Positions 1 to 11,811 of a DNA stretch of 64,000 nucleotides are shown here, one piece after another (the stretch's first letter is position 1; the number at the start of each line of letters is the position of its first letter). The stretch is from Piper betle (taxonomy: Eukaryota; Streptophyta; Magnoliopsida; Piperales; Piperaceae). The stretch spans positions 1-64,000 of the forward strand of contig JAURVB010014715.1 of the NCBI GenBank assembly GCA_033002965.1. Direction: 5' to 3'. The position numbers and the translations under genes are program-made. The notes below the pieces were generated by a model. The model was not told the origin of the DNA. It saw only the letters and a program-made list of their open reading frames with translations, and made no database searches.

Positions 1-656
1 GTTTGGAGTTAGACTGAATTTTGTATGTTAGGGTGCTGACTAAAATTAATTGGATTGTTTTTTATATGTATGGGTGCTGAGACAAACTTTGGTTTACTGG
101 GTTGAGATTATAGTTTTGGAGTGAATGGAATTTTGCCTGTATGGGTGCTGGAAATGTCTGGGTTTTGATCTGTGATTATGTGTTTGAAGTTGGATTGAAT
201 TTTTAGGTGAGGATGCTGGATAAATGTTAGTGTCTTGAGGTGCTTTCCTTGTTTCGAAATGGAGTGGCTTTAATGAGTATGGGTGCTGGGAAAAATTTAG
301 TGTTTTGAGGGACTATCATTTTGGAGTCGGTGGAATCATGTTTGTATGGTTGATGGAGAAGTTTTTGTTTTTGAGATGTGGGTATATGTACGTAGTTGGA
401 TTAAAATTTTATTGTAATGGGTGAGGTTTGTCACTTGTTTTGAAGTGGACTGGATTTTATATGTTATGGGTGCTGGAGAGAATTTGTGTTTTAAGTTGAG
501 ATGAAATTTTATATATACTTTTGGGGTGGATGCAATTTTGTTTATATGGGGAAAGATTTTGCTTTTTGGCTTGTGATTATCTACTTTAAGTGGATGAAAC
601 TTTGCACATACGGATGCTTATAAATTTGGTAATGACCTTGGGTGGGATGTATGCAG
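1..656 (+). repeat. Degenerate ~70-bp tandem repeat filling the IWS1 5' intron
   Basis: The motif GGGTGCTG or a close variant recurs at about 31, 72, 143, 211, 281, 349, 419, 468, 548 and 612. Most spacings are 68-71 bp, with a few units shortened or expanded. Around it each unit repeats a block resembling TTTGGAGTGGATTGAATTTT. The array ends at the CAG acceptor (654-656) of the first visible IWS1 exon, so it lies inside the intron, and its left end is outside the window. It has no coding potential. Seen directly in the sequence; unit borders are approximate. Confidence 0.75.
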
Positions 657-3492
657 ATATGTGGACGAAGAAGGGGAGCCGCTTATGGACCCTGATATGC
701 AATCTGATCGGGAGCAGTCCCCTGGTCTTGAGGATGATGACTGGCGCCGGGAGAGGTCACCAACACCAGTTTTTGACTCTGCCCCTGGTGAGTCCGAGTC
801 ATCTAGAGCAAAGCCCAGGAAACGGCTAGTGAAGAAGGGTGGTAAGGTGAGCACAGTTGATCATGACAATGATGCTTCTGCAATGAGGGCGTTGGTTGGT
901 GAGGATGTCTCTGACGATGAGCAGCAGTACTCGTCAAAGAAGAGGAAGATGGGAAAGGAGATGGACAGTGGAAAGAAGGAGAAGATTGGGAAGTCTGGTA
1001 GAATGCATGAAAGAGGTCAGAACATGGGATCCAAGGGTGGCTCCTCAAGTAGGTCAAGAGATTTTGGAGGCGATCCAGAGATGAAGGAGATGTGGGACAC
1101 CATTGCAGGGGGCGATTCAGAGGTAAACTATACTAAAAGGCAGCTTCTCTGTCATTTTTCTTTCCTATTTTGGTCATCTATTTTTCTTTGAAAACTTTTG
1201 GACTGATGCCTCATCCATCCCTTCAATGTTCAGGATGATAGGGAAGGTCTTAGGACAATGGATGATGATGCTTTTATTGATGATAGTGGTCTCGACCCTG
1301 CTGATAGATTTGGCAGTGATAACGAGGCACACTTTGCTGGGGATGCTCCACAGGTTTGCGTTGTGTAATTCAATGATTTAATTCCTTTTTTTCATTTTCT
1401 ATATTCCTATCTGTTTCCTGACTGTTTATGCATTCAGTACTTTATTTTTCTGTTGATAGATTTAAATGAATGAGGGGTCAAGTGCCCAGTTTAAATTAGA
1501 ATTTGTTATGATGGTTTTGTATCTATGTACCTTTGCAACAGTAGTTTCCGTGGTTTCTTCTCTATCTCACAATTCTGTCTTTTGGTATGCTGCAGGCAGA
1601 AGAAGGTGAAGAAGATGATGAAATCAATCAACTCTTTAAGGTTGGAAAGAAGAAGAAGAAAGCTGAAAAATCGCCTGCGGAAATTGGTATGCTCGTAGAA
1701 GAAGTTCTGGCTGATCTTGAGGTTGCAGCTGAAGAAGATGCTAATCTGAACAGGCAGTCGAAGCCTGCCATTAATAAGTTGAAGAAACTACCTCTCCTCA
1801 CTGAAGTCCTTTCAAAGTACGATATCCTTACTTTTAATGTCAAAGTTGGCTAGTTTCAGAGTCTTTGTTTTGATGCACTTTTGCTTGTGTTCATTCAATT
1901 TTTGTTTTAATCTCAACCATCTATTTATTCTGTAGGAAACAACTTCAACAAGACTTCCTAGATCGTGGGGTTCTGGGTACATTGAGGGAATGGCTTGAAC
2001 CTCTTCCAGATGGAAGCTTGCCTAGCATAAATGTTCGAACAGCTATACTGAAAATCCTAATTGATGTATGTAACAGCTGCCGAAATTTTTATTGTTTACA
2101 AGTTGTATATTATGTTTCTAATGATGTCAGGAAATTATTTTTCATACTTGGTTTATCGTTTATTAGTGTACTTATCAATAAGTATTTTGTTGTCTCTTTT
2201 GCAGTTTCCTATTGATTTAGAACAATATGACAGGAGAGAGCAGCTAAAAAAGAGTGGCCTTGGAAAGGTGATGCTTGTCATGAAATGTAAAGTCTGGTTA
2301 TAGTATCTCACTGTAATCAGTATGATGCAGGTTATAATGTTCTTGTCAAGATCGGATGAAGAGACAACGTCAAATAGAAAACTTGCCAAAGAATTGGTTG
2401 ATAAATGGGTAAGTGTGTTTACCGTGGGGAAAATGCCAGTGTATGCACAGTAATAGTTTTACTCGATGGTTTAGTAGAAATGTGGGCCAAAACTTCCGAG
2501 TTATTTGTTCTGTTTTAACTTTGGGCATCCAAATCTAAAAATATATTTACTTTTATAGACCATTCTGGCTGTGTCCTTCAGAATCTTAAATTTTTAGTGA
2601 CATTAATATTTTTCTAATGCTTTTCTATTGTGACTGTTGCTAATTTCAGCTTTGTTGAATTGGGGGGTTATGTCAGTTGAATCATTTTCATAACTCTTGG
2701 TTCTGTAGGCCTTTGTTACCGTTGCTCTTGGGTAATAGTCTTTTCAATTTTGATGTCCTTTCCTTATTTGCTGAGCATTTTGGCAGAGTCGTCCAATATT
2801 CAATAAAAGTACTCGGTTTGAAGATATGCGGAATGTTGATGATGTTGATAGAGTTCTTTACAGGAGAACACCGGGGAAGAAGTATGTGAACTGAAACTGT
2901 TTCTCTTAATCTTTGCGTGTGTTATACATTTTATCAAATTCTGTCTTAAATTATGCCTTGTGTATTTTATTTATGAAGGCCAACGTCCAAGGCTGCTGGA
3001 ATTGAATCCAGGGATGACGATCTGGACTTGAGTGGCTTCTCTCAGTAATATACTGACACTCTTTTCGATGCTGATGCATTCATCTGCAGTTGATGCTCGC
3101 TAATATTTTAATATATGACAGAGAATCAAAATCCTCTGGCCAGTCATCATCTCGGCACCATGCTTCTAGGCCTGAAGCACTGCCACTTGATTTTGTTGTG
3201 CGCCCACAATCTAAGGTTGATCCTGATGAGATTAGGGCTAAAGCAAAACAGGTTGTGCAAGATCAAAGGCGCCTAAAGGTCGAATGAGTCTTTCTTTTGT
3301 TTTTAAGTATTAAATACTCACCTGTTGTCTAAACAAAGTTCAGTAGGTGAAATATTTTTATAAAGCAATCCTTTTATGGTCCTGCTTGTTCAGATGAATC
3401 GAAAACTTCAGCAGTTGAAGGCTCCTAAGAAGAAGAAGCTTCAAGCAACGAAAATCAGCGTTGAAGGACGGGGTATGGTAAAGTACCTTTGA
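657..3492 (+). CDS. IWS1: Transcription elongation factor IWS1/SPN1 homologue (first coding exon outside window)
   Basis: IWS1 binds SPT6 and RNA polymerase II in the nucleus and supports elongation and mRNA export; in Arabidopsis it also acts in brassinosteroid-responsive transcription. Visible coding exons: 657-1122, 1234-1353, 1596-1816, 1936-2065, 2205-2267, 2331-2408, 2787-2881, 2979-3044, 3122-3278, 3394-3492. All introns are GT..AG and phases match throughout, giving 497 residues plus stop. The N-terminal half is acidic and low complexity (DEEGEPLMDPD, SPTPVFDS, lysine-rich stretches). The conserved TFIIS N-terminal (LW-type) helical domain spans exons 4-8 (LLTEVLSKKQLQ, WLEPLPDGSLP, FPIDLEQYDRREQLKKSGLG). 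The end reads VEGRGMVKYL-stop, as in plant IWS1. The first base, 657, completes a codon begun in an exon beyond the left edge; by comparison with Arabidopsis only about 8 residues are missing. Downstream it converges with the kinase gene. Confidence 0.95.
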
Positions 3493-4652
3493 TTTGTGCA
3501 TGGTGCTGCTAATTTTGAAGGAAAAATTTGTCCAGCCAGGTTGGAGTTGTTAATTGGGCTTCAACAAGCCATTTTGAGTATTACTGGGATTGAGCATATT
3601 ACGGATCAGTCTGCCTTGAATACTCAAATACTGGATATGGAATAACCCTCTCGCAGAGGTTCTTTCCCCGATCAGCTGTGTGTTTCCGCTATAAATAAAT
3701 TTATCAAATTTTTATTTTGGGTATGATCACCCTTCCACAATGGCTCGTAGTTGCCAAATAACTACTCATCCTATTTCATAAAGTAATGATATATTGGTAA
3801 GGAACATTATGAGCCAAGAAGCAAGGCTTTGTAAACACCAAATGTCAATCATTCGGTTGAAATTTATCAAATTGTTACATGATTGTAGTCTTGCATTAGT
3901 GTCGAGGTTCTGGGTTTCACTTTGCAGGCTTGTTTTATGTGAAACCGATGTTAAATTTGCTACCTTGTTGCTATTTGCATGTTGGACCATTTTTCTTAAT
4001 TAATTAAGTTCAATAAAGAAAGAATACTAATGTTAATCAAATGAATCATTGCTTGAGCCGGTATGTGCGTTGTTCAATGTGGCATGGGGGTTAGCCCTTG
4101 GCTTATTTGTTCAGGATAAAAAGTACGCTTCGAACGTTCTCGTAAACAAGATTTGTTTTTTTAAAAAAGAAAAAGAAAAGAGTGTCTTAAGTAGAACGTG
4201 AACAACCGTTTTTTGGCATAAAAAACCAAATTGTATAAGAGTTATATCTTATTGATGATATAAGCATAGGAAGAGCACTTGAGGCCAGAAAAGGAAAAAA
4301 TCCATTAGATTAACAGGCTCTTTTTGTTAAACAAATACATAACACAAACATGTACACATGATGCACAAAATTTTCTTATTACACACACTAAAAGTAATTG
4401 CAAGCTATTGGTATATGGTACCTCTACTTGTATCCAATCACCCCTCTGAGTACACTGTCCTTGTACAAAGAACCACTGTACAAACAATCCCGGAGAATGG
4501 GAATATTACTACCACTCCAACTTAGGAAAAAGAAAGAAGAAACACTCCTGTCTGCCGGTATTATGTTCATGCGTATAAGGCAAAGATCATGAAATGGAGT
4601 CCATGGACAGTCATGTACATTTTACCTTAAACTTGCCCGAGCTTCCCCACAC
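3493..4652. other. Convergent intergenic region, 3' flanks of IWS1 and the PBL kinase
   Basis: This is 1.16 kb between two stop codons that face each other. It should hold both 3' UTRs; A/T-rich stretches that could serve as polyadenylation signals occur (for example near 3690 and 4010). I see no coding potential, RNA gene or transposon end here. Confidence 0.6.
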
Positions 4653-7080
4653 TTAAAAATACAGAGGGGATGCAGATGGGCGAGGATAGGATGTCCGAGT
4701 ACCCATCCAGCTCTCATCTGATCTTCTCCTAGAGCGTTGTTCATTATATCCCACACTACGAGCTCTGGCAGTTGGCTCAATTACAGGGCTTCTAGCTGAA
4801 CTTCTAGTATCCTGAAATTGCTCCAGTCCAGTGACCACTTCGTCCATGCTGGGCCTGATCCTGGCGTCCTTTGAGATGCACTGTAGTGCTAACAATGCAG
4901 CCTTCTGAGCCACAGTCGGTGAGTACTGGCCTTCGAGCCGAGAGTCTATCACACGGAAGACCTTGCGTTTGTGTGGCAAGTACGGCCTTGCCCACTCCAC
5001 TAGGTTGTGCTCCCCAGGTGGAAGGTTCTTGTCCACAGCTCGTCGACCTGAGATAACTTCCAGGAGGACAACGCCAAAGCTATACACATCACTCTTAACC
5101 GTCAAATGACCTAGAATTTGATGGTGTGGGTTGTTAACGATATTGGGAGGAAGACAAATAGTAACATAATTTGAAAATATGTCCGAGCTTTTACGATCAA
5201 TACAAGCCACAAAGTGGGATATCCAGTTTTCACATCCCATTCAATGATGAAATGTTTGCAATCACTTTCTACAATCTCGGAAACACATTAAAGATAAAGA
5301 GTCACCTGTTGCTAGATATTCAGGAGCAGCATATCCATATGTTCCCATGATTCTAGTTGATACATGACTTTTATCACCTGTAGGTCCATCTTTAGCCAAT
5401 CCAAAGTCCGAAATCTTTGCATTATAGTCCTATATCATCCGTTGAAAAAAAGATAATATTTGATGCTCTAAGATCATTTAGAAATAAACTGAGCACAAAT
5501 GCAAGTAAAGAGGAGTACACAACTATAAGGAAGCATTAAAGATCACATACAGAGTCCAAAAGTATATTCGATGTCTTAAAATCCCGATAGATGACTTTAG
5601 TTTGAGCACTGTGAAGAAAGGCGAGGCCCTTTGCAGCACCAAGAGCAACCTTCATCCGTAGGCTCCATGATAGTGGTTGGTAGAAGGAACCCCCTAATTC
5701 AAAAAGAAAACAAATAAGAAAGATCAAAGGCAGCAAAAGTTCAATTGTTGCAACCTAAATGAAATGAATAGAATAACGACCAAGTAAAATATACAAAGAC
5801 AAAAATACATTGCTGGCCTTACTTCGAAATAGATGATTCTCCAAGCTTCCTCGACGCATAAACTCATAAACAAGCAACCGCTGCTCATCCTCTAAGCAAT
5901 AGCCAATCAATCTCACAAGATTTGGATGGTGTAGTTGTCCCAGGTAAACCACTTCTGCCTATGAATCCATGAGCATATCACAGACATATCACTTAGCACT
6001 TCCCTTCAACCATAGACCATAAAGAGTACTTAAATCTCCAGCCTTCACACTTCCAACACACTAGAACCTTCAATCCCATCTATTTCATCAATGAATTGTA
6101 TCCATCTATACACATCACAAAAGCTACAAAATCCAATGTTGAATTCCTCTGTGATACCAACAGACAAAATTGATACTAGTACTCTAAAATGTGCAATTCC
6201 ATCTAACTGAGTCATGCAACAACTTACCAAAAAAAAAAATACTAGCACTAAATTTCTCATCTGTTAATTGTACCACCTAAAGATGGACAAAAACGAAATC
6301 AGTACTATTCCGGGTGGCAAATGACTTGTCATTTCCCTTAAACAAGAAGACTAATTTCCAAAATCAAACTACTCACAACTCTTCCCTTTACACTTCCAAC
6401 ACACTAGAGCCTTCAACTCCATCTATTTCATCAATGGATCATATCCAACTATTCACAATACAAGAGTTACAAAACGTAGTTTTAAATTCATTTGTAACAC
6501 CAGAAGACCAAAAGTGTTCTAGACTATGCAATTCCATCTAAATGAATCATATGCAAGCAACAACATACAACAGCCAAAAAAATCCAATCCAGCTAAAATG
6601 GTATAAGTAGTACCCACCAGCCATTCCCGGTGACCCTGGAATCCATCTTGATTAAGCCTCTTGACGGCAATAGCCAATCCAACACCCGGCTTCACCGCAA
6701 TGAAGGAGTTCTCGTCAATCCAACCTTTGAACACCGATCCGAACCCACCCTCCCCCAACACACTATCCGGCCGGAAATTCCTGGTGGCGTTCCTAAGCTC
6801 GCCAAAGCTGAAACTTTTCAGATTGGACGACCGCAAGATCTCGTCTTCGCTGCGCGGCGTCGCCGGCACTGACGACGTAGACCCCTTCCCGCTCGAACTG
6901 CTCAGCGAATTCCGACTCCCCCGATTCGGGTTCACCCCTACACAACCCCAAACCACAAATCCATCACAGCCAACACCTAAAAAGAACCAATTTTTGATTG
7001 AACTGCAAGAGATACTGACCAGATGAGGAGTAGAAGGTGGTGGTCTCGGCCTTGACTCTAGCACTCCAACAAGTGCCCAT
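4653..7080 (-). CDS. PBL: Receptor-like cytoplasmic kinase, subfamily VII (APK1/PBL9-PBL10-PBL11 type)
   Basis: A serine/threonine kinase of the BIK1/PBS1-like class, which acts at the plasma membrane downstream of receptor kinases. Six exons on the minus strand: 7020-7080, 6618-6937, 5823-5958, 5551-5693, 5306-5429, 4653-5110; 413 residues, full length for the family. The start is fixed by [12 protein letters not shown], a Gly2 N-myristoylation site with a nearby palmitoylatable Cys4, as in APK1. Seen in the kinase domain: glycine loop GEGGFGSV (82-89), ATP-binding Lys113 in IAVKRL, catalytic Asp210 in YRDFKTSN, Asp228 in SDFGLAKDG, and the activation segment [19 protein letters not shown]. 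The C-terminus [12 protein letters not shown] matches APK1 proteins. Nothing is missing, so I expect an active kinase. The paralogue (PBL9, 10 or 11) cannot be settled from sequence alone. Intron 2 carries an internal duplication. Confidence 0.95.
6042..6564. repeat. Diverged direct duplication (~180 bp) in kinase intron 2
   Basis: Copy A is 6042-6224 and copy B 6385-6564, about 343 bp apart, in the same orientation. They share CACTTCCAACACACTAGA, CATCTATTTCATCAATG and TGCAATTCCATCTAA at matching places, with scattered substitutions and small indels. Both lie in the intron between kinase exons 2 and 3. No terminal repeats or target duplications are seen, so local duplication fits better than two insertions. 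Confidence 0.75.
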
Positions 7081-7670
7081 CTACAGCTCCAAAAAGCTTC
7101 AGAAAAAAGAGCTCAGACAGACAAAGAAGAGATCTTTTTGCTGCAAAAGAGCGACCCACTTTGATCGAATGTGCCAAAAGTGGGCTCTTTCTGTTCACGG
7201 AGCTGCAAGGAGTCCGAAGAGCAGCACCATGTTGGTCCACCGAGTGCTGTTGGGAATGGTGGAGAGAGGGAGGGGAGGGGGAGGGGAAGATAGGAATGGT
7301 GGAAAGCAGTAGGAGCAGTCAATGAAGCTTCTTCACTCTGATTGCTTCTTCTCCGCCTTCGTTGACTCCTCTTCTTGAGCTTATTCTTCTCTGTCCATGG
7401 TTTGTTTGTTTTGATGGATATGGAATTTTCTGTCTGCCGGGTAAAACATTTGACTTGGTCCTAAGCCGCCTCACTTGTTCAGAGTAGGACCCTAGTCTGT
7501 ACTTTTATTATTATCATAATATATTTTTTTATAATTATAGTTCATATAATTATAATAAACATAATTTTATAAATTTTTTTAATAAATTTGTCATAATTTT
7601 TATTTTATTTTAATTTATCAAAACTAATAAAATTGTGTTTAGTAGAGGTGGGTGGGAGGATTATTGTATA
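7081..7670 (-). promoter_or_regulatory. 5' leader and probable promoter region of the PBL kinase
   Basis: The 590 bp upstream of the kinase start contain a strong polypurine run on the plus strand (about 7261-7290, GAGAGGGAGGGG type). This is a pyrimidine-rich leader in the direction of kinase transcription, a common feature of plant 5' UTRs. Beyond 7500 the DNA becomes very AT-rich and runs into a hAT-type element at 7671. No convincing TATA box could be placed. The assignment is mostly positional. Confidence 0.4.
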
Positions 7671-8182
7671 TAAGGGTGTAAATGAGCCTCCTAGTCGACT
7701 GGAGCTGGATTATTTTTGAATGTGATGTTAATTTGAGCCAATGTATTTGAGTTTGTTTTAAAACTTGATGAGCTTTAATGTATTATATGTCAAACCGAAC
7801 TCGTCTAAAAATTATAGTGTTTGGGTTTGTCTTATGTTTGGCTTGTTATATTTTCGAGTTGAGCTCGGGTCAAATAAATATTTGTGTTTGGTTCGTACTG
7901 ATTTATATAGGATTAAAATTTTTTTCCAGCACTACATAAGTTTAATGTGACATTAATAGTATTAACGAGCTGAGTATTTTTTCGAGTTTGAAGATATCAA
8001 ACTCAAGTTTTTGAGCCAAATCGAGTCAAACACTTTTTAGCTTAAGCTCTGTTAGTTGTTCAACAAGATATTTATTTTGAGTCAAATATTTTTTCGAGCA
8101 CAAAATTAACGAGCACGAATTTAAGCCGAATTGAACCGAACGTAAAATATTTACCAACAAATATGGCTTATTTACACCCCTA
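7671..8182. mobile_element. Non-autonomous hAT-type element (512 bp)
   Basis: Left terminus TAAGGGTGTAAATGAGCC; the reverse complement of the right terminus is TAGGGGTGTAAATAAGCC, so 16 of 18 terminal inverted repeat bases match. The flanks ATTGTATA (7663-7670) and ATTATATA (8183-8190) form an 8-bp target duplication with one mismatch, the length typical of hAT transposition. The interior is AT-rich, has no transposase, and repeats GAG(C/T)TCG and TCGAGTTT-like words. The mismatch in the target duplication suggests an old insertion. The GGGGTGTAAA terminus is common in plant hAT miniature elements. Confidence 0.8.
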
Positions 8183-8814
8183 ATTATATATTCAACCTTA
8201 ATCTAACTTGATTACATTTTATCAATCTTATTGCAAATTGGGTTAATTTGTTGATTTGTAGAGTAGAAATGTTTTGTATTGGAAAAAAATTATTATAAAC
8301 TTTTACTCGTCAGGTAATACTATGAGTGATTAGATAATTATAAAATAATTATAATCACTTTGAAAATTTATGGTAGCATCGTACCATGGTGAGATGATCG
8401 GAATAGATGGCTTGGATTCATTCGAGCTGATATTCTTCCATCGCATCAAACCAAGAAATACCGATAACCAGTCTTTTATCTAGTTACTTGAAAAATATTA
8501 TTATATTTTTCTCAATTGATATATAAAGGTCGCTGGAGTAATAAGCTATTTTAAGTCGAGAAATGTCTCTTTTTCTTTCGCTTGTTTAATATTATTGTAA
8601 AGGTAGGTTATGCCGAATTAATTACCCAAATAAATCTGTATGATCTTTTTTATTTAAAAATAATACGGATGATTCGGTTTTATATTTGGATCGAATACTC
8701 CGATAAAAAGAAACCGTGATGATTATAGGTTTAGATCAAATACTAATACATACATGAAGTTTCAGATTATTGGATTTATATTTGATCATTAGTCTAGACA
8801 TTTATAGTCAATCC

Positions 8815-9727
8815 CATGGTTGCATGAATCGGAATCGGAATCGGAATCGGTTTTCCAGGGAGTCGGAATCGGAATCGGAATCGGTCTGAATCGGCCAAGA
8901 ATCGGTTCAGTTGAATCGGTCCAAATTAATTTAATCGGTCATATATAATAATTTGACAATTTATAATATAAATATATTAAAATTAGGTATTGATGTTATT
9001 TTGATATTATTCTGTATATTATAGTTTCTGATATTTTTAAATATTTTTTAAGATTTTTTTTAAATTATTTAGAATTAATTATTATTTTTGACTCGAGTTA
9101 GACTCGAGTCAACTTTTAATTACGAGAATGCCACTCTTACTCCTCGCCGCCGCCGGCCCGGTCGGCGGCGAGTCTCGAGGCGGCGATGTCGGAGGATGTC
9201 GGCAGCCCGGTCGGACGAACAGTCAGCGGCCCGCAGCCGGCGGCGAGGCGGCCCGGAGCGGCGGCGAGTCGGCGGCGATTCGGCGATTCGTGCGTCACAG
9301 CCCGATTCGGTCCGGCCACACTTCGGCGGCGACGTTGCGAGGTCGGCGGCGAGGTCGGTAGCCCGGTCGGCGGCGAGCCCGGAGTCGGGGAGCACGGCGG
9401 AGGGCGGAAACGGGGCGGCGGCGGGCGGACGAGCGGCGGCGGCGCGGGGGGAGCGGGTTTGATTTTAGGTTTTTAAAATCCAAATTACCATTTTACCCAT
9501 GCTTAAATAATTTAATAAAATCATACCTAGGGTATTTTAGTAATTTCATTAAAAAAACCGATTCCGATTTAAATCGGCCGATTCCGATTCCGAGTTAAAT
9601 CGGTCGGAATCGGCCGAACTCGGCCGATTTGGGGCCGACCGAGTCGGCCCGAAATCGGATCGGCATCGCGCCGATCCGATTTAAATCGGCCGATTCCGCA
9701 CGGAATCGGCCGATTCGTGCAACAGTG
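8815..9727 (+). mobile_element. Non-autonomous hAT-type element with GAATCGG arms, copy 1 (913 bp)
   Basis: Perfect 8-bp target duplications GTCAATCC flank the element (8807-8814 and 9728-9735). Terminal inverted repeats are CATGGTTGCATGAATCGG on the left and CACTGTTGCACGAATCGG (reverse complement of the right end), 15 of 18 matching. The left arm carries about ten direct GAATCGG/AATCGG repeats. The right arm carries many CCGATTC repeats, so the arms are inverted relative to each other. Between them lie an AT-rich stretch (8935-9115) and a very GC-rich core (about 9120-9465, CGGCGGCGAG-like). No transposase is encoded. It belongs to the same family as 37378-38258. Open frames in the GC core are a by-product of composition. 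Confidence 0.9.
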
Positions 9728-9735
9728 GTCAATCC

Positions 9736-11800
9736 AATCCCTTAATCCCACCCTTTCTATGAAATTAAAGTTTGGTAAATAAAATCCGTGGGCGGTGTTA
9801 AATTAGACTGATAACATCAATCACAATATTAAATGAAAATGCAGGTTTGTGAAAAATTCCAGCCTTCTGACTCTAATTTTCTCCTGCTTTTAAATAATAA
9901 AAAAAAACAAATTTAAAATAAAATAAAATGGGTACTCAGTTTATATATGGGCCTATCCACCATTTATGTTGACGCCCGGTTCTTATGATCACTAATATTG
10001 GAAGGCACTAGGCTGGCAAGCTTCCAATTGCTCATAGAATTATAGACCGGTGGCCGGAATTTGCCGGTCGTGCAGCCGCACATCTAGCCGGGCAGCCAGC
10101 CAGATCTGGCCGTATGGCTAGATTACCTGAGCCGGTGAGATCCAACCCCCAGTAGTTGGTGTCATGATAAGTAAATGGGGGTTGAGGTTTTTCTTAAAGA
10201 TATATAGTTAATTTAGGTCAATGTTTATAATCGAACGACCTAAATTAATTTATAAGGTAGGACTGGTAATCTTTTCTCTTTAAAAACATGAAATCAAAAG
10301 TTGAAATATATAAAATCAAACGACCAACGCATCTTAATTACCTGGCAATATGACTTAAAGTTAACATATGCCCATTAAATCATTTTTCATATTGTGACAA
10401 CGTCCATGGGTTATGAAATTTGCTGTTCAAAGAAGAAGAAGTTTCTATGGTTAATGAGCCAGTGGTTTAGTTTGTTAGAGAGGATCAAGAACTAACAAAG
10501 CAACAAATTGGATGAGTATGCCATGCATCCATATATAATGAGCTAGCATCTTCTTTTGACATTTAAAATAATAATAATAATAATATTATTATAGTCATTT
10601 AAAATAATGATAATTATATTATTGTAGTCTATCTCATTTATTTAGTATCTAAAGACGTTGATCATTATAGTTTGTCTCGTTATTTAATTAAAATTTATTC
10701 ATAAAATTAAAGTGTATATCTGTAATATATAATTCATGGCTAGTGTAAGTTAAATTGATGACATAATTACGGTGCAAAATGATAATGCTAGCCGCATAAA
10801 ATCCTATAATTTTTTATGAAGTCATATAACTTTGAGTTTGGAAGTTGGAGGAGCTTGCAAATCAAAGGAATATGCAAAGCAAGAATCAATTTTTTTATTA
10901 AAATAACAGAAGTGCTGCCAACCAAGGCCTTCGGGCGACCAGTCCGCTCGGGTGGAGCTTTTAGGCCGCTCGCGCATGGGGTGGTTAGGCTATCTATTAT
11001 TATTATTATTATTAAATTAATAAATTTAATCCTAGAAGTATTTTAGATTATTTGTATTTTTTTTTATGATAATTAAGCTTGATCTTCCCACTATTTGGTG
11101 ATATTAAAAAAAATTCCCCTTTTCTGATAAAACTCTTATAAAAAGTCTTACTAATAAGCATTTAGCTCTCGTGATAAAGACTAATATTATTACTATTTAA
11201 GAGTAATCGTACTCCCTTCGAACTATTTTTTATAATCATAAATTAACCATTCTATTTTGTTATTATTCCTCTTATTACTAATCAGTAAGCCCTCCTTTAA
11301 ACACGTGCAAACTACAAAGGCCACAAGGCTACACCGACAAGTAAAGTTGCCAAGGGGTCAGGGTTCGGGTCTTAGGACCATATCATATAAGGATTCAAAC
11401 AGAAAAAAAAACATTTAATTTTTGTTTTAAATTTGGTTTTTTGTTTTTATGTATTATAGTATATATATATGAAATATCTTTTAAAATATATTTTAATTTA
11501 TTATAAATAAGAAAAATTATCATAAAATATCTAAAACTTTGTATACTTTTTATTTAAATATATATAATATATTTATTATCAATTCGGGTTCAAGTTTTTT
11601 AAAGAGGGTCTAGGTCAGATTTGGCTCAAAATCAAAAGGAAATATTTACATATAAATTTCAAGTTTTGGTTTTAATATCATCGGTCCGGTTCAGGTCTGG
11701 CAGCAAACCAAGTCGGTGGGTTGACACTGTTTGGTGGCGTCTCTAGAGTGGGCGAACATAACAAAGTTCCCAACAAAACGCCAAACTCGCTCCTCGCTGT
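9736..11800. other. AT-rich intergenic DNA between the hAT element and PRT6
   Basis: No gene is supported here. There are short AAT/ATT microsatellites at about 10567-10590 and 10995-11015. A GC-richer patch at 10920-10985 (CCTTCGGGCGACCAGTCCGC) looks like a fragment of an unidentified repeat. The last few hundred bases before 11800 should include the PRT6 promoter, but no clear TATA box was placed. Confidence 0.5.
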
Positions 11801-11811
11801 TCTCCACCGCT

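Noticed and set aside
1..656. Regularly spaced repeats resembling a CRISPR array
   Set aside because: Units are degenerate along their whole length, with no constant repeat and unique spacers, and sit in an intron of a plant gene.
9088..9483. Several overlapping open frames of 60-124 codons on both strands
   Set aside because: They lie in the GC-rich core of a hAT-type element, where stop codons are rare on all frames; the peptides are Arg/Gly/Ala-rich with no known domain, and the second element copy does not preserve them.
11340..11730. Possible third hAT-like element with GGGTCAGGGTTCGGGTC and GGTGGGTTGACAC ends
   Set aside because: I could not pair the ends as inverted repeats or find an 8-bp flanking duplication.
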